Assembly: GCF_008933155.1 (NCBI RefSeq)
Contig: NZ_WBVP01000011.1
Coordinates: 55,914 to 119,913, forward strand
Direction: 5' to 3'
Length of the DNA stretch: 64,000 nt
Source: Aliivibrio finisterrensis
Lineage (GTDB): Bacteria > Pseudomonadota > Gammaproteobacteria > Enterobacterales > Vibrionaceae
Shown piece by piece: positions 10,216-21,469 of the stretch (position 1 is its first letter; each line of letters starts with the position of its first letter). The position numbers were made by a program, and so were the translations under genes. The notes under the pieces are model-generated. The model worked only from the letters and a program-made list of their open reading frames with translations. It did not search any database and was not told the origin of the DNA.

Positions 10216-11694
10216 ATGCAGTTATCTGAATTACTGTTGCCGTGGTGCGAGTTAAATCAATCTGTGGCAATTTCATCTATGACATTGGACAGTCGCCAAG
10301 TATCTCCTGGCTGTTTATTTGTAGCAATTAAAGGCCATTCAGTGGATGGTCGCCAATTTATTTCATCAGCAATTGAACAAGGTGCTGTTGCGGTTATTGC
10401 TGACGCTGATGAAGAGAATATTACTGGTACAGTAAAGGTTATTGATAACGCTGTTGTTGTTTATATTGATTCTCTTTATACGAAGTTAAGTGCGATTGCA
10501 GGAGCTTTTTATCAAGCGAATAAGAGAAGCATGCAACTCGTCGGTATTACTGGTACTAATGGTAAAACGACGATTTCTCAGATCATTGCGCAATGGACGA
10601 CTTTATTAAATCGACCAGCTGCTGTGATGGGGACTACGGGTAATGGTTTATTGTCGGACCTTAAACCTGCCTTGAATACAACGGGTAGTCCAATTGAAAT
10701 CCAACAAACACTGGCTGAGCTTGAAAATATCGGAGCTAAACTGACGGCATTAGAAGTGTCGTCTCATGGTTTAGTTCAAGGGCGTGTTAATGCGTTATCT
10801 TTTGATGCCGCCGTATTTACGAACTTAAGCCGTGACCATCTTGATTACCATGGTGATATGGCAAATTATGCTGAAGCTAAAAAGTTATTATTTACTTCTC
10901 ATAGGCCAAAACACTCAATCATCAATGCGGATGATCAAGTGGGCTGCCAATGGTTAAAAGAGATGCCTCATGCCGTCGCTGTTTCTTTAAATGAAGAAAA
11001 TATCTCTTTTCATTCCGGTAAGAAGGTATTTGCGACATCGGTTGTTTATTCAACCGAAGGCATTCAACTTTCCGTTTCTTCAGATTGGGGAAATGTTGCT
11101 TTTTCAGTGCCTTTAATTGGGGCATTTAACGCAAGCAATATTCTCGTTGCTTTCGCAACACTTCTTTCTCTAGGTTATGACATCCAAGCTTTAGCTCAAA
11201 CTGCACCTCAGTTGAATGCGGTTATTGGCAGAATGGAACTGTTTACTGCTGATAATAAAGCTAAAGTCGTAGTGGATTACGCGCATACACCTGATGCTTT
11301 AGATAAGGCATTACAAGCATTACGTGTTCACTGCGAAGGTAAGTTGTGGTGTATTTTTGGCTGTGGTGGCGATAGAGATACGGGTAAACGACCAATGATG
11401 GCAAGTATTGCTGAGCAACAAGCGGATGTGGTCATTCTTAGTGATGATAACCCTCGTTCAGAAGATCCAAGTGTAATTACTAATGACATGTTAGCAGGGT
11501 TAAAAACACCAGAATCAGCACATGTTATTCATGACCGTTTTAAAGCCTGTCAGTTCGCATTATCTCAAGCGAATGAAAGCGATATCATTTTACTAGCAGG
11601 TAAAGGGCACGAAGATTATCAGGTGTTAGCCGATAAGACCGTTCATTACTCGGATCGTGAAACGGCACAAAAATTATTAGGGTTACAAGCATGA
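10216..11694 (+). CDS. murE: UDP-MurNAc-tripeptide synthetase (meso-DAP adding)
   Basis: 492 residues from ATG 10216. The frame also offers GTG 10210 and ATG 10213, but the AGGAAAG ribosome binding site at 10204-10210 is best spaced for 10216. The Mur ligase ATP loop GTNGKTT is near residues 113-119. The DNPR motif near residue 411 is the meso-diaminopimelate specificity signature, predicting DAP-type peptidoglycan. The stop overlaps the murF start (ATGA). Confidence 0.96.
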   Translation: MQLSELLLPWCELNQSVAISSMTLDSRQVSPGCLFVAIKGHSVDGRQFISSAIEQGAVAVIADADEENITGTVKVIDNAVVVYIDSLYTKLSAIAGAFYQANKRSMQLVGITGTNGKTTISQIIAQWTTLLNRPAAVMGTTGNGLLSDLKPALNTTGSPIEIQQTLAELENIGAKLTALEVSSHGLVQGRVNALSFDAAVFTNLSRDHLDYHGDMANYAEAKKLLFTSHRPKHSIINADDQVGCQWLKEMPHAVAVSLNEENISFHSGKKVFATSVVYSTEGIQLSVSSDWGNVAFSVPLIGAFNASNILVAFATLLSLGYDIQALAQTAPQLNAVIGRMELFTADNKAKVVVDYAHTPDALDKALQALRVHCEGKLWCIFGCGGDRDTGKRPMMASIAEQQADVVILSDDNPRSEDPSVITNDMLAGLKTPESAHVIHDRFKACQFALSQANESDIILLAGKGHEDYQVLADKTVHYSDRETAQKLLGLQA

Positions 11695-13049
11695 TAACGA
11701 TGTTACTAAGTGAAATAGCAAAAGCGTGTGATGGACGTTTAGTTGGGACGGATTGTCAAATATCATCAGTATCAACAGACAGCCGACATATTGAGGCTCA
11801 AGGGCTTTTTGTTGCTCTTATCGGTGAACGCTTTGATGCTCATGATTTTATTCCTGTCGCTCAAGGGCAAGGTGCAATAGCTCTTCTTGTATCAAAAGAA
11901 GTCGACACAACACTTCCTCAGGTGATTGTTTCTAATACGCAAAAAGCGCTAGGCTTAATGGCGAAACACGTACATCAGGTTTGTCATACTTTTACGCTTG
12001 CCTTAACAGGCAGTTGTGGCAAAACCACAGTAAAAGAGATGCTCGCTTCTATTTTGACTCGCACTGGTGAGGTGTTGGCAACCGCTGGAAACTTTAATAA
12101 TGAGATCGGCGTTCCGTTAACGTTATTACGCTCTCAACCAAGTAATGATTTTGCCGTTATCGAATTGGGTGCAAATCATCAAAATGAAATCTCATACACA
12201 ACTCAATTAGCTCAACCCAATGTTGCTCTGGTTAATAATATCGCGGCAGCGCATTTAGAAGGGTTTGGTTCAATTGAAGGGGTAGCGAAAGCAAAGGGTG
12301 AGATTTTTGAAGGGCTACAAGAAAACGGAACCGCTATTTATAATTTAGATAGCAATGGCCTACCAAAATGGTCTTCGCTATTTGAAGGTAAACAAGTCGT
12401 TAGTTTTGCTATGAGTAACTCTAGTGCCGATTTTTATGCTTCAAATATTGAAATAAATGGCATGGGTGAACCAAGCTTTCAAATCAATACACCTCAAGGA
12501 AGTACTCAGGTTTCTTTAGGCATTATTGGCAAGCATAATGTAGTCAATGCAGTTGCTGCTGCGGCTTTAGCTATTCAAGCTAACGTGTCACTAGATGATA
12601 TTCAACAAGGGCTACAACAGTTGGGTAGCGTAAAAGGACGTGTTGCCGTTGAAACGTTAGGCTCTGGTTTGAAGGTTATTGATGATACTTACAATGCCAG
12701 TGTTCCTGCGATGAAAGCAGCAGTGGATTTACTGGGTGGGTTCGAAGGCCAACGTTGGCTTGTTTTAGGTAATATGGCAGAGCTAGGTGAAGAAAGCCTT
12801 GCACTTCATCGTGAAGTTGGGGAATATGCTGCCCCATATCAATTTGAGCAAGTAGTGACATTTGGTGATGACACAAAAGTGATCAGTGAGCTATGTAATG
12901 GCCGCCATTTTGAAACGCGTTCTGATTTGAACGCCTACTTACTTAAAGAATTACAATCTATTAAACATAATGAGGTTACCGTGCTAGTTAAAGGTGCCAA
13001 CAGTTCACGCATGAGCGAAGTGGTTTCTGCTCTTAAGGAGTGTCAATAA
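11691..13049 (+). CDS. murF: UDP-MurNAc-tripeptide:D-Ala-D-Ala ligase
   Basis: 452 residues, cytoplasmic Mur ligase. The ATP loop [11 protein letters not shown] is near residues 107-117 and has Cys where many homologues have Asn. The [13 protein letters not shown] segment typical of MurF follows near residue 330. It adds D-Ala-D-Ala to complete the pentapeptide. Its D-Ala-D-Ala substrate must come from a ddl gene located elsewhere, as none lies in this cluster. The start overlaps the murE stop and the end overlaps the mraY start by one base. Confidence 0.97.
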   Translation: MITMLLSEIAKACDGRLVGTDCQISSVSTDSRHIEAQGLFVALIGERFDAHDFIPVAQGQGAIALLVSKEVDTTLPQVIVSNTQKALGLMAKHVHQVCHTFTLALTGSCGKTTVKEMLASILTRTGEVLATAGNFNNEIGVPLTLLRSQPSNDFAVIELGANHQNEISYTTQLAQPNVALVNNIAAAHLEGFGSIEGVAKAKGEIFEGLQENGTAIYNLDSNGLPKWSSLFEGKQVVSFAMSNSSADFYASNIEINGMGEPSFQINTPQGSTQVSLGIIGKHNVVNAVAAAALAIQANVSLDDIQQGLQQLGSVKGRVAVETLGSGLKVIDDTYNASVPAMKAAVDLLGGFEGQRWLVLGNMAELGEESLALHREVGEYAAPYQFEQVVTFGDDTKVISELCNGRHFETRSDLNAYLLKELQSIKHNEVTVLVKGANSSRMSEVVSALKECQ

Positions 13050-14131
13050 TGATTATTTGGTTATCCAATTTTCTAGAGCAATATTTTCCATTTTTCCGCC
13101 TATTTGAATATTTAAGCTTTAGAGCCATTTTAAGTATTATCACAGCATTAACCATTTCTCTTTGGATGGGGCCGAAATTAATTAAATGGTTACAGAACCT
13201 ACAAATCGGTCAAGTTGTACGTGATGACGGTCCTGAATCGCATTTCAGTAAACGTGGTACACCAACCATGGGCGGTATCATGATTCTTACTGCGATTACG
13301 GTGACCGTGTTTTTGTGGGCAGATCTGACAAACCCTTATGTATGGGCAGTGATGTTTGTATTGTTAGGCTATGGCGCCGTTGGTTTTGTTGATGACTACC
13401 GTAAAGTTGTCCGTAAAAACACCGATGGTTTGATTGCTCGTTGGAAGTACTTTTGGCAATCAGCAATTGCGTTAGTGGTCGCTTTTGCTTTATATGCTTA
13501 TGGTAAAGATACGGCTGCAACACAGTTAGTAGTTCCTTTCTTTAAAGAAATAATGCCTCAACTTGGCCTTACTTATATCCTTCTTACTTATTTTGTTATT
13601 GTGGGCACAAGTAATGCGGTGAACTTAACCGATGGTCTTGATGGTTTAGCTATCATGCCTACGGTATTCGTTGCTGCTGGTTTTGCCTTTATTGCATGGG
13701 CTACTGGTAATGTACAGTTTGCGAATTACTTACATATTCCACACATCCCACAAGCAAGTGAATTGGTTGTCGTTTGTGCAGCAATCGTTGGTGCAGGTTT
13801 TGGTTTTTTATGGTTTAACACCTACCCAGCACAAGTATTTATGGGCGATGTAGGTTCGTTAGCGCTTGGTGGTGCATTAGGTACGATTGCGGTGTTAGTT
13901 CGTCAAGAGTTTCTATTGGTTATCATGGGTGGTGTATTCGTTGTTGAAACCTTATCGGTAATCCTTCAAGTAGGTTCATATAAACTACGTGGTCAGCGTA
14001 TCTTCCGTATGGCACCAATCCATCACCATTACGAATTAAAAGGTTGGCCAGAGCCTCGCGTTATTGTGCGTTTCTGGATTATTTCTATGTTATTGGTTCT
14101 TATTGCATTAGCGACATTGAAGGTACGTTAA
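13049..14131 (+). CDS. mraY: Phospho-MurNAc-pentapeptide translocase (lipid I synthase)
   Basis: 360 residues, about ten membrane helices. The frame extends to GTG 13040, but AAGGAG at 13035-13040 is correctly spaced for ATG 13049, and 360 residues is the usual length. Active-site motifs VDDYRK (about residue 115), [10 protein letters not shown] (about 195) and [11 protein letters not shown] (about 267) are visible, as is the cytoplasmic HHHYE motif near residue 325. It transfers phospho-MurNAc-pentapeptide to undecaprenyl phosphate. Confidence 0.97.
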   Translation: MIIWLSNFLEQYFPFFRLFEYLSFRAILSIITALTISLWMGPKLIKWLQNLQIGQVVRDDGPESHFSKRGTPTMGGIMILTAITVTVFLWADLTNPYVWAVMFVLLGYGAVGFVDDYRKVVRKNTDGLIARWKYFWQSAIALVVAFALYAYGKDTAATQLVVPFFKEIMPQLGLTYILLTYFVIVGTSNAVNLTDGLDGLAIMPTVFVAAGFAFIAWATGNVQFANYLHIPHIPQASELVVVCAAIVGAGFGFLWFNTYPAQVFMGDVGSLALGGALGTIAVLVRQEFLLVIMGGVFVVETLSVILQVGSYKLRGQRIFRMAPIHHHYELKGWPEPRVIVRFWIISMLLVLIALATLKVR

Positions 14132-14132
14132 T

Positions 14133-15455
14133 ATGAGTGGTTTTGATGGTGTAAAAAATGTTGTAGTGGTTGGCTTAGGCATGACAGGTTTGTCTGTTGT
14201 TAAGCACTTACTGAGACAGCCTGAAGCGTTAACAATTAAAGTGATTGATACTCGTGATACACCACCAGGCCATGACCAATTGCCTAAAAATGTAGAACTG
14301 CATTCAGGAGGGTGGCAACAAGATTGGCTGATTAATGCTGATCTGATTGTTACTAATCCTGGAATCGCCTTAGCGTCACCTCAACTAAAGCCTGCAATGG
14401 ATAAAGGGATTCAAATTGTTGGTGACATCGAGTTATTTGCTTGGGCGGTGAATGCTCCTGTTATTGCGATTACTGGTTCTAATGGTAAAAGTACGGTGAC
14501 CGATCTCACCGGAGAAATGGCAAAAGCAGCAGGAGTGAAAACCGCTGTTGGGGGAAATATAGGCTTTGCGGCACTTGATTTACTAGAGCAAGATGCTGAG
14601 CTTTATGTTCTTGAACTTTCGAGCTTCCAACTTGAAACAACCTCTACATTAAAACTGAAAGCGGCTGCATTTTTGAACTTATCTGAAGATCACATGGATC
14701 GCTATCAAGGCATGGCTGATTATCGTCAAGCTAAGCTGCGTATCTTTGATCACGCTGATGTAGGTATTGTTAATCGTGACGATAAACAAACTTACCCTGA
14801 TGTTGAAAAAACAGTAAAAAGTTTTGGGTTTGATCAAGGTGATTATGGCTGCATTGAAAAAGAGGGTATCGAGTATTTAGCGAAAGACTCAGCGCCAATT
14901 ATTGCAGCGAGTGAATTAGGGTTAGTTGGAAAACACAACATAGCAAACGCCTTAGTCGCTATTGCTTTACTTGATGCCGTGGGCATAAATATTAAATCTA
15001 CACTCGATACATTAAGAACTTACAATGGATTGACACATAGATGTCAGGTTGTCGCTGATAATGGCGGTATTCGCTGGGTTAATGATTCAAAGGCGACCAA
15101 TGTGGCAAGTACGTTAGCCGCATTATCTGGTTTAAACATCGATGGAAAGCTGCACCTATTGGTTGGTGGTGTTGGTAAAGGTGCTGATTTTTCAGATCTC
15201 TCTCCTGCATTAAAAGCGCTTGATTTAATGATGTATTGTTTTGGAGAAGATGGTCCCCAATTTATTCCATTAGATCCACGCTCTGGCTTATTCCAAACTA
15301 TGGATGAAGCATTAGCATTCCTTTTTCCAACACTAAATGCAGGCGATATGGTGATGCTTTCTCCTGCGTGTGCAAGTTTTGATCAGTACGCAAATTTCAT
15401 GGCTAGAGGTGATGCTTTCACTAAGCTAGCAAAACAGTATTCAGCTGAGAGTTAA
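14133..15455 (+). CDS. murD: UDP-MurNAc-L-alanine:D-glutamate ligase
   Basis: 440 residues. An N-terminal Rossmann-like UDP-binding domain (GLGMTGLSV) precedes the central ATPase domain (GSNGKSTV near residues 115-122) and a C-terminal ligase domain with NDSKATN near residue 315. It adds D-glutamate to UDP-MurNAc-L-Ala. It begins one base after mraY stops and ends two bases before the ftsW start codon. Confidence 0.97.
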   Translation: MSGFDGVKNVVVVGLGMTGLSVVKHLLRQPEALTIKVIDTRDTPPGHDQLPKNVELHSGGWQQDWLINADLIVTNPGIALASPQLKPAMDKGIQIVGDIELFAWAVNAPVIAITGSNGKSTVTDLTGEMAKAAGVKTAVGGNIGFAALDLLEQDAELYVLELSSFQLETTSTLKLKAAAFLNLSEDHMDRYQGMADYRQAKLRIFDHADVGIVNRDDKQTYPDVEKTVKSFGFDQGDYGCIEKEGIEYLAKDSAPIIAASELGLVGKHNIANALVAIALLDAVGINIKSTLDTLRTYNGLTHRCQVVADNGGIRWVNDSKATNVASTLAALSGLNIDGKLHLLVGGVGKGADFSDLSPALKALDLMMYCFGEDGPQFIPLDPRSGLFQTMDEALAFLFPTLNAGDMVMLSPACASFDQYANFMARGDAFTKLAKQYSAES

Positions 15456-15457
15456 TT

Positions 15458-16660
15458 TTGATAATTGATCGTATTAAACAATGGGTATCTCCAGTTCAAG
15501 ACTGGTGTTTAACGCCATCACCTAAAGTCATGTTTGATCGTCAGTTGGTTTGGATTGCACTTGGTTTGATGCTTACTGGATTGGTAATGGTGGGTTCAGC
15601 CTCTTTTCCTATTAGTACTCGTTTAACGGATCAGCCATTTCATTTCATGATGCGACATATGCTATTTGTATGTTTAGCGCTTGGCGCCTCATCGGTTGTA
15701 TTACGTATTAAATTGGATACTTGGTTAAAATACAGCAGCTATTTATTGTTGCTCTCTTTTATATTATTAGCTGCTGTTTTAGTGGTGGGTAAATCTGTAA
15801 ATGGTGCCGCTCGTTGGCTACCTTTAGGCATTTTTAACTTACAACCCGCTGAGGTTGCAAAGCTTTCTTTATTTGTCTTTATCTCTGGCTACTTAGTACG
15901 TCGTCACGGTGAAGTTCGTGATAGTTTTAAAGGCTTTGTAAAGCCTTTAGTTGTTCTTATTGGTCTTGCTTTTTTCTTACTACTGCAACCTGATTTAGGA
16001 ACAACCATTGTAATGTTTGTAACCACTATCGGTATGTTATTTATTGCCGGAGCTAAGTTATGGCAATTTATCGCACTAGTAATGAGTGGCATTTCGTTAG
16101 TGATTGTTCTGATCATTGCAGAACCTTATCGTATGCGTCGTGTCACCTCTTTTTTAGACCCATGGCAAGATCCATTTGGTAGTGGTTATCAACTTACTCA
16201 ATCGCTGATGGCTTTTGGTCGAGGAAGTTGGTTTGGTGAAGGTCTAGGTAACTCAATTCAGAAACTAGAATACTTACCAGAAGCGCATACTGACTTTGTT
16301 TTTGCGGTTATTGCAGAAGAATTAGGGTTTGTAGGTGTTACTCTTGTTTTAGTATTAATTTTTGCGTTAGTACTAAAAGCGTTACTTATTGGACGTAAAT
16401 GCTTGCAGCATGACCAGCGTTTTGGTGGGTTCTTAGCTTTTGGTATTGGTATTTGGTTTGCTTTCCAGACTTTGGTAAACGTAGGTGCAGCGGCGGGTAT
16501 CGTTCCAACCAAAGGGTTAACGTTGCCACTTATCAGTTATGGTGGTTCCAGTTTAATTATTATGTCGATAGCGGTTTCACTGCTTATTCGAATTGATCAT
16601 GAATGTCGGGTCTTTTTAGAAAACGAGCCTCCACGGAGCGAAAATGAAGAACAAAAATAA
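15458..16660 (+). CDS. ftsW: Septal peptidoglycan glycosyltransferase FtsW (SEDS family), TTG start
   Basis: 400 residues with about ten membrane helices. SEDS motifs are visible: [10 protein letters not shown] near residue 113, LQPAEVAKL, and the C-terminal [14 protein letters not shown] near residue 350. It polymerises lipid II at the septum with FtsI. The start is most probably TTG 15458: GAGAG precedes it by seven bases, and the first in-frame ATG (residue 25) would remove the conserved cytoplasmic tail. The 3' end overlaps murG by 17 bases. Confidence 0.94.
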   Translation: MIIDRIKQWVSPVQDWCLTPSPKVMFDRQLVWIALGLMLTGLVMVGSASFPISTRLTDQPFHFMMRHMLFVCLALGASSVVLRIKLDTWLKYSSYLLLLSFILLAAVLVVGKSVNGAARWLPLGIFNLQPAEVAKLSLFVFISGYLVRRHGEVRDSFKGFVKPLVVLIGLAFFLLLQPDLGTTIVMFVTTIGMLFIAGAKLWQFIALVMSGISLVIVLIIAEPYRMRRVTSFLDPWQDPFGSGYQLTQSLMAFGRGSWFGEGLGNSIQKLEYLPEAHTDFVFAVIAEELGFVGVTLVLVLIFALVLKALLIGRKCLQHDQRFGGFLAFGIGIWFAFQTLVNVGAAAGIVPTKGLTLPLISYGGSSLIIMSIAVSLLIRIDHECRVFLENEPPRSENEEQK

Positions 16661-17708
16661 ACGTTTATTAGTGATGGCTGGTGGTACTGGTGGGCACGTG
16701 TTTCCTGGTTTAGCCGTAGCGAAGCAACTTCAAAGTGAAGGTTGGGAAATTCGTTGGCTAGGAACAGAAGACAGAATGGAGGCGGATTTAGTACCAAAAC
16801 ATGGTATTGACATCGACTTTATTAAAGTAAAAGGGTTGCGTGGGCAAGGCATAAAAAAATTGCTTGCCGCGCCTTTTCAGATTTTAGGTGCAGTTTCTCA
16901 AGCAAAAAAACACATTAAAGCGTGGCAGCCTGATGTTGTTCTTGGCATGGGTGGCTATGTAAGTGGGCCCGGTGGTATTGCCGCATGGCTATCTGGCATT
17001 CCAGTGGTATTGCATGAACAAAATGCCGTTGCAGGATTAACCAATCAATGGTTATCTAAAATTGCAAAACGGGTTTTTCAGGCGTTTCCAGGAGCATTCC
17101 CAAATGCTGAGATCGTCGGAAATCCTGTACGTGAAGATGTGTGCCAATTGCCTCACCCAAAAGAAAGATTTGCAGAGCGATCTGGCCCTATTCGTTTGTT
17201 AGTGATGGGGGGTAGTCAAGGTGCTCGCATTCTAAATACAACCTTACCAGAAGCGTTACCCCAGCTAAATCATGCTATTGAAATTTGGCATCAAGCAGGT
17301 AAAGGTAATCAAGAAACGGTAAATCAAGCTTATAAGGATAGCGGTATTGCAGATGCTAAAGTGACGGAGTTCATTGATGATGTAGCAGCAGCTTACGCAT
17401 GGGCTGATGTATTAGTTTGTCGTTCGGGGGCATTAACGGTATCTGAAGTTTCGGCAGCTGGGGTTGGTTCTGTATTTATTCCTTTTATGCATAAAGATCG
17501 CCAACAAGCATTAAACGCAGATCATCTCGTACAGTGTGGCGCAGCGCAAATGATTGAACAACAAGATTTAACAGTTCAAGGTTTGGTTGATACACTGAAT
17601 GGTTTAGAACGAAAAGAATTAGTAGAAATGGCATGTAATGCACGTAAGGCTGCGATTATTGACGCCGATGTACGTGTTGCCAACGCGATTAAAGACCTCG
17701 CAAAATAA
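16644..17708 (+). CDS. murG: Lipid II synthase MurG (GlcNAc transferase)
   Basis: 354 residues, a GT-B glycosyltransferase peripheral to the inner membrane. The N-terminal [12 protein letters not shown] loop (about residues 14-25) and the C-terminal [10 protein letters not shown] motif near residue 190 bind lipid I and UDP-GlcNAc. It completes lipid II for FtsW and the class A PBPs. GGAG precedes the start, which lies inside the ftsW 3' end. Confidence 0.97.
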   Translation: MKNKNKRLLVMAGGTGGHVFPGLAVAKQLQSEGWEIRWLGTEDRMEADLVPKHGIDIDFIKVKGLRGQGIKKLLAAPFQILGAVSQAKKHIKAWQPDVVLGMGGYVSGPGGIAAWLSGIPVVLHEQNAVAGLTNQWLSKIAKRVFQAFPGAFPNAEIVGNPVREDVCQLPHPKERFAERSGPIRLLVMGGSQGARILNTTLPEALPQLNHAIEIWHQAGKGNQETVNQAYKDSGIADAKVTEFIDDVAAAYAWADVLVCRSGALTVSEVSAAGVGSVFIPFMHKDRQQALNADHLVQCGAAQMIEQQDLTVQGLVDTLNGLERKELVEMACNARKAAIIDADVRVANAIKDLAK

Positions 17709-17726
17709 AAAGAATTGAGATTTAGA

Positions 17727-19190
17727 ATGATAAAAGATCAGAAACTGCAATTAGCTGAAATTAGAACCATGATCCCTGAAATGCGCCGAGTTGAATGCAT
17801 TCACTTTGTCGGTATTGGCGGTGCGGGCATGAGTGGTATTGCTGAAGTACTTCTAAACGAAGGCTATAATATTAGCGGTTCAGATATGGCCGAGAATACA
17901 GTTACGGTTCGTCTAGCTCAAAAAGGCGCGACGATCTTTTTTGGACATCAAGCAAGTAATGTAGAAAAAGCCAGTGTAGTGGTTGTATCTACTGCAATTG
18001 AGCCAACGAATCCAGAAATTGTTGCAGCAAAAGAACATCGTATCCCTGTTATCCGTCGTGCTGAAATGTTAGCTGAACTCATGCGCTACCGTCACGGTAT
18101 TGCGGTTGCAGGTACACACGGAAAAACGACAACAACAGCATTAACCACGCAGATTTATTCAGAAGCGGGGTTAGATCCAACTTTTGTCAATGGTGGCTTG
18201 GTGAAAAATGCAGGTACAAATGCACGCTTAGGTTCTAGTCGATTTTTAATTGCAGAAGCGGATGAGAGTGACGCGTCATTCTTACACTTACAACCTATGG
18301 TAAGTATTGTTACCAATATTGAAGCTGACCACATGGATACTTATGGTGGTGACTTTGAAGTATTAAAACAAACGTTTATTGATTTTCTTCATAACTTACC
18401 ATTCTATGGTCAAGCGGTAATGTGCATTGACGATAATGTGGTTAGAGAGTTATTACCACGAGTCAGTCGTCAAGTGATTACCTATGGCTTTTCAGAAGAT
18501 GCTGATGTGCGTTTAATTAATTATCGCCAAGTCGGTCAGCAGAGCTTCTTTACGGTACAGAGAAAAGATCGCACTGATTTAGATATTATTTTAAATATTC
18601 CAGGTAAGCATAATGCGTTGAATGCAACCGCAGCTATTGCCGTAGCAACAGAAGAAGAAGTAGAAGATGAAGCGATTCTATCTGCACTTTTAAACTTCGA
18701 AGGTGCAGGGCGTCGTTTTGACCAACTTGGGGAGTTTGAAACAGGTAATGGCTCGGCAATGTTAGTGGATGATTATGGTCACCATCCGACAGAGGTTGAT
18801 GTAACCATTAAAGCAGCACGGGCTGGCTGGGCTGAAAAGCGCCTTGTTATGATTTTTCAACCGCATCGTTATAGCCGAACTCGTGATTTATATGATGATT
18901 TTGCCAATGTATTGGATAATGTTGACGTATTAATCATGCTTGATGTGTATTCTGCTGGTGAAACCCCAATCGCAGGGGCAGATGGAAGAGCATTATGTCG
19001 AACCATTCGTGGTCGAGGAAAAATTGATCCTATCTTTGTACCAAATATTGATGCACTACCTCCAGTGTTGGCAAATGTGATCCAAGAAGGTGATCTCGTG
19101 CTTACTCAAGGTGCTGGAGATGTCGGTAAGTTAGCAAAGCAATTAGCTTCAATGAAATTAAATATTGAAACTATGCGTGAGTTTGGGTGA
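17727..19190 (+). CDS. murC: UDP-MurNAc:L-alanine ligase
   Basis: 487 residues from ATG 17727. A TTG four codons earlier (17715) is open but has no better ribosome binding site, and Vibrio homologues fit the ATG. The [12 protein letters not shown] nucleotide-binding loop is near residues 26-37, and the ATP loop GTHGKTTTT near 128. It catalyses the first peptide addition in wall precursor synthesis. It is followed by a 210-base AT-rich gap where enteric genomes carry ddlB. Confidence 0.96.
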   Translation: MIKDQKLQLAEIRTMIPEMRRVECIHFVGIGGAGMSGIAEVLLNEGYNISGSDMAENTVTVRLAQKGATIFFGHQASNVEKASVVVVSTAIEPTNPEIVAAKEHRIPVIRRAEMLAELMRYRHGIAVAGTHGKTTTTALTTQIYSEAGLDPTFVNGGLVKNAGTNARLGSSRFLIAEADESDASFLHLQPMVSIVTNIEADHMDTYGGDFEVLKQTFIDFLHNLPFYGQAVMCIDDNVVRELLPRVSRQVITYGFSEDADVRLINYRQVGQQSFFTVQRKDRTDLDIILNIPGKHNALNATAAIAVATEEEVEDEAILSALLNFEGAGRRFDQLGEFETGNGSAMLVDDYGHHPTEVDVTIKAARAGWAEKRLVMIFQPHRYSRTRDLYDDFANVLDNVDVLIMLDVYSAGETPIAGADGRALCRTIRGRGKIDPIFVPNIDALPPVLANVIQEGDLVLTQGAGDVGKLAKQLASMKLNIETMREFG

Positions 19191-19400
19191 TTATTGTTTA
19201 ATTAGTTAGAACTTCTAATAAAAATACGAATAATGAGATAGAATCCTTATTGTATTAATAATATCCTATTAGGCGTTGGGATAAAGGGCTTTTGAGTCCT
19301 ATACTTATTAGATGAACTTTGTTTTATCACCATTAAAGTATAATAACTTGGTTTAGTTTATTGTAGATGACGTTATATATTGGCTCTGTTGTGAAAGAAT
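19191..19400. other. AT-rich spacer between murC and ftsQ (no ddl)
   Basis: No convincing reading frame is present. A short perfect dyad TTAGAA-C-TTCTAA lies at 19206-19218. Several AT-rich -10-like hexamers precede ftsQ, so a promoter for ftsQAZ may be located here, but I cannot choose one with confidence. In E. coli this position is occupied by ddlB. Confidence 0.6.
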
Positions 19401-20159
19401 ATGATTAAGACGGTCAAAATGAAGACTTCATTTGATAAAGAAAAATTAAGAAAACACCTTCCTGGTGGGCTCTTTCTTTCTTTAGTCGTAATTATTTCAT
19501 TATGGCTTGTTATCTCAACCGTGAGTTGGATGACAGATGAAGACAGATTGCCTTTATCTCATATGATTATTAAAGGTCAATTAAAACACATTACGGCAGA
19601 TGATATTCGAGAAGCTATTGATTCAATGGATTCTATTGGGACGTTTATGACCCAAGATGTGAATAAATTGCAAGATGCCTTATTGTCTTTGCCTTGGATC
19701 TCCCAAGTTTCTGTTCGTAAGCAGTGGCCTGAAACGATCAAAGTGTTCGTTGTTGAGCACCAACCTGAAGCAACTTGGAATAACAGCGTTATTGTTAATC
19801 CTGAAGGTGTTGTATTTCATGCGCCAATGAGCGATTTACTAGAGCCAAAACCTGCTTTATTTGGACCAGAAACGAGCAGTAAAGAAGTACTTGCCTTTTG
19901 GCATCAGTTACAAAAGCAATTTGCTCCGTTAAATATTACGGTTCGTAGCGTCGCATTGACAGACAGATTGTCTTGGCAAGTTGTTTTAGATAATGGCATA
20001 CGACTAGAGCTTGGCCGTGATGCCAGAGAAGAAAGAGTCAATCGTTTTGTTGCTCTATATAAGCAATTAACAAATAAAAAGAATTCGATAGATTATATAG
20101 ATCTTCGTTACGATACAGGTGCCGCCGTTGGGTGGAAGCCTGATGATGTTGAAGATTAA
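19401..20159 (+). CDS. ftsQ: Cell division protein FtsQ
   Basis: 252 residues. A basic cytoplasmic tail (1-21) and a single transmembrane helix (about 22-42) precede the periplasmic POTRA domain (about 52-122, beginning LSHMIIKGQLKHIT) and the FtsQ beta domain. FtsQ forms the FtsQLB complex that links early and late divisome proteins. GAAAG precedes ATG 19401, and a second ATG six codons later is possible. It is 14 bases upstream of ftsA. Confidence 0.95.
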   Translation: MIKTVKMKTSFDKEKLRKHLPGGLFLSLVVIISLWLVISTVSWMTDEDRLPLSHMIIKGQLKHITADDIREAIDSMDSIGTFMTQDVNKLQDALLSLPWISQVSVRKQWPETIKVFVVEHQPEATWNNSVIVNPEGVVFHAPMSDLLEPKPALFGPETSSKEVLAFWHQLQKQFAPLNITVRSVALTDRLSWQVVLDNGIRLELGRDAREERVNRFVALYKQLTNKKNSIDYIDLRYDTGAAVGWKPDDVED

Positions 20160-20173
20160 AGAAGAGAATTGAC

Positions 20174-21436
20174 ATGAGTAAAACGCCAGAAGGCAGTATT
20201 ATTGTTGGTTTAGATATCGGTACAAACAAAGTATCAGCGTTAGTTGGTGAAGTTTTACCTGATGGCCAAGTGAGCGTTATTGGCTCTGGTTCATGTCCCT
20301 CAAGAGGAATGGATAAAGGTGGTGTGAACGATCTTGAATCGGTAGTCAAATCGGTTCAAAGAGCGATTGATCAAGCCGAATTGATGGCTGAATGTACCAT
20401 TACCTCCGTGTTTATTTCTTTATCTGGTAAGCATATAGCTAGCCAAATAGAGAAAGGAATGGGGTCTATTTCTGAAGAAGAAGTAACCCAAGATGACATG
20501 GACAGTGTTATTCATACAGCAAAATCAGTAAAGATTGGTGATGAACAACGCACCTTGCATGTTATACCTCAAGAGTTCTCCATTGATGTGCAAAAAGGCA
20601 TTCGAAATCCTATTGGATTATCGGGAATGAGAATGGAAGTAAGTGTTCACCTTATTACATGCCATAATGATATGGCGCGTAACATCGTAAAAGCAGTAGA
20701 GCGCTGTGGCTTGAAAGTTGAGCATGTTATATTCTCAGGATTAGCATCAAGTAATGCCGTTATTACCGAAGATGAGCGTGATCTTGGAGTTTGTGTTGTC
20801 GATATTGGCGCCGGGACGATGGATATCGCCATTTGGACTGATGGTTCATTACGTCATGCTGAGGTGCTTCCTTATGCGGGCAATGCAGTAACCAGTGATA
20901 TTGCTTATGCTTTTGGTACGCCCTTTAACGATGCTGAAAAATTAAAAGTTAAATACGGTTGTGCTATAAGTGAACACATTAATCGTGATGAAACGGTCAA
21001 TGTTCCAAGTGTTGGTGGTCGACCATCAAGAAGTTTACAGCGAAGAATGCTAGCGGAAGTTATCGAACCGAGGTATTCTGAACTGCTAGGCCTTGTAAAC
21101 CAGCGTATTCTTGCAATTCAAGATAAATTACGCGCTGAAGGAACAAAGCATCACCTTGCTGCTGGTATCGTATTAACTGGTGGTGGGTCACAGATTGAAG
21201 GTTTGGTAGATTGCGCTGAGCGTGTTTTCCAGACTCAGATTAGGATAGGTCAACCTTTAGAGGTTACGGGCCTAACTGATTATGTAAAAGAACCTTATCA
21301 AGCAACAGCAGTAGGACTTTTACATTACGGTAAAGAAAGTCAATTGCATGACGATGAAGATTATGTGCCAAGTAAACACCAATCTTTCACTACCGTAATA
21401 AAGAAATTTAAAAATTGGATACTAAAAGAGTTTTAA
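20174..21436 (+). CDS. ftsA: Cell division protein FtsA (actin-like membrane tether of FtsZ)
   Basis: 420 residues with the actin/Hsp70 ATPase fold and the FtsA-specific 1C domain. The phosphate loops GLDIGTNKVSALVGE (near residue 13) and VVDIGAGTMDIAI (near 210), and the GIVLTGGGSQIEGL adenosine motif (near 336), are visible. The last 15 residues form a basic amphipathic helix that acts as a membrane anchor. FtsA tethers FtsZ and recruits late divisome proteins. AGAAGAG precedes the start. Confidence 0.97.
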   Translation: MSKTPEGSIIVGLDIGTNKVSALVGEVLPDGQVSVIGSGSCPSRGMDKGGVNDLESVVKSVQRAIDQAELMAECTITSVFISLSGKHIASQIEKGMGSISEEEVTQDDMDSVIHTAKSVKIGDEQRTLHVIPQEFSIDVQKGIRNPIGLSGMRMEVSVHLITCHNDMARNIVKAVERCGLKVEHVIFSGLASSNAVITEDERDLGVCVVDIGAGTMDIAIWTDGSLRHAEVLPYAGNAVTSDIAYAFGTPFNDAEKLKVKYGCAISEHINRDETVNVPSVGGRPSRSLQRRMLAEVIEPRYSELLGLVNQRILAIQDKLRAEGTKHHLAAGIVLTGGGSQIEGLVDCAERVFQTQIRIGQPLEVTGLTDYVKEPYQATAVGLLHYGKESQLHDDEDYVPSKHQSFTTVIKKFKNWILKEF

Positions 21437-21469
21437 CCTGAAGCGAACAGGAAGAAACGGAGAGAACAA

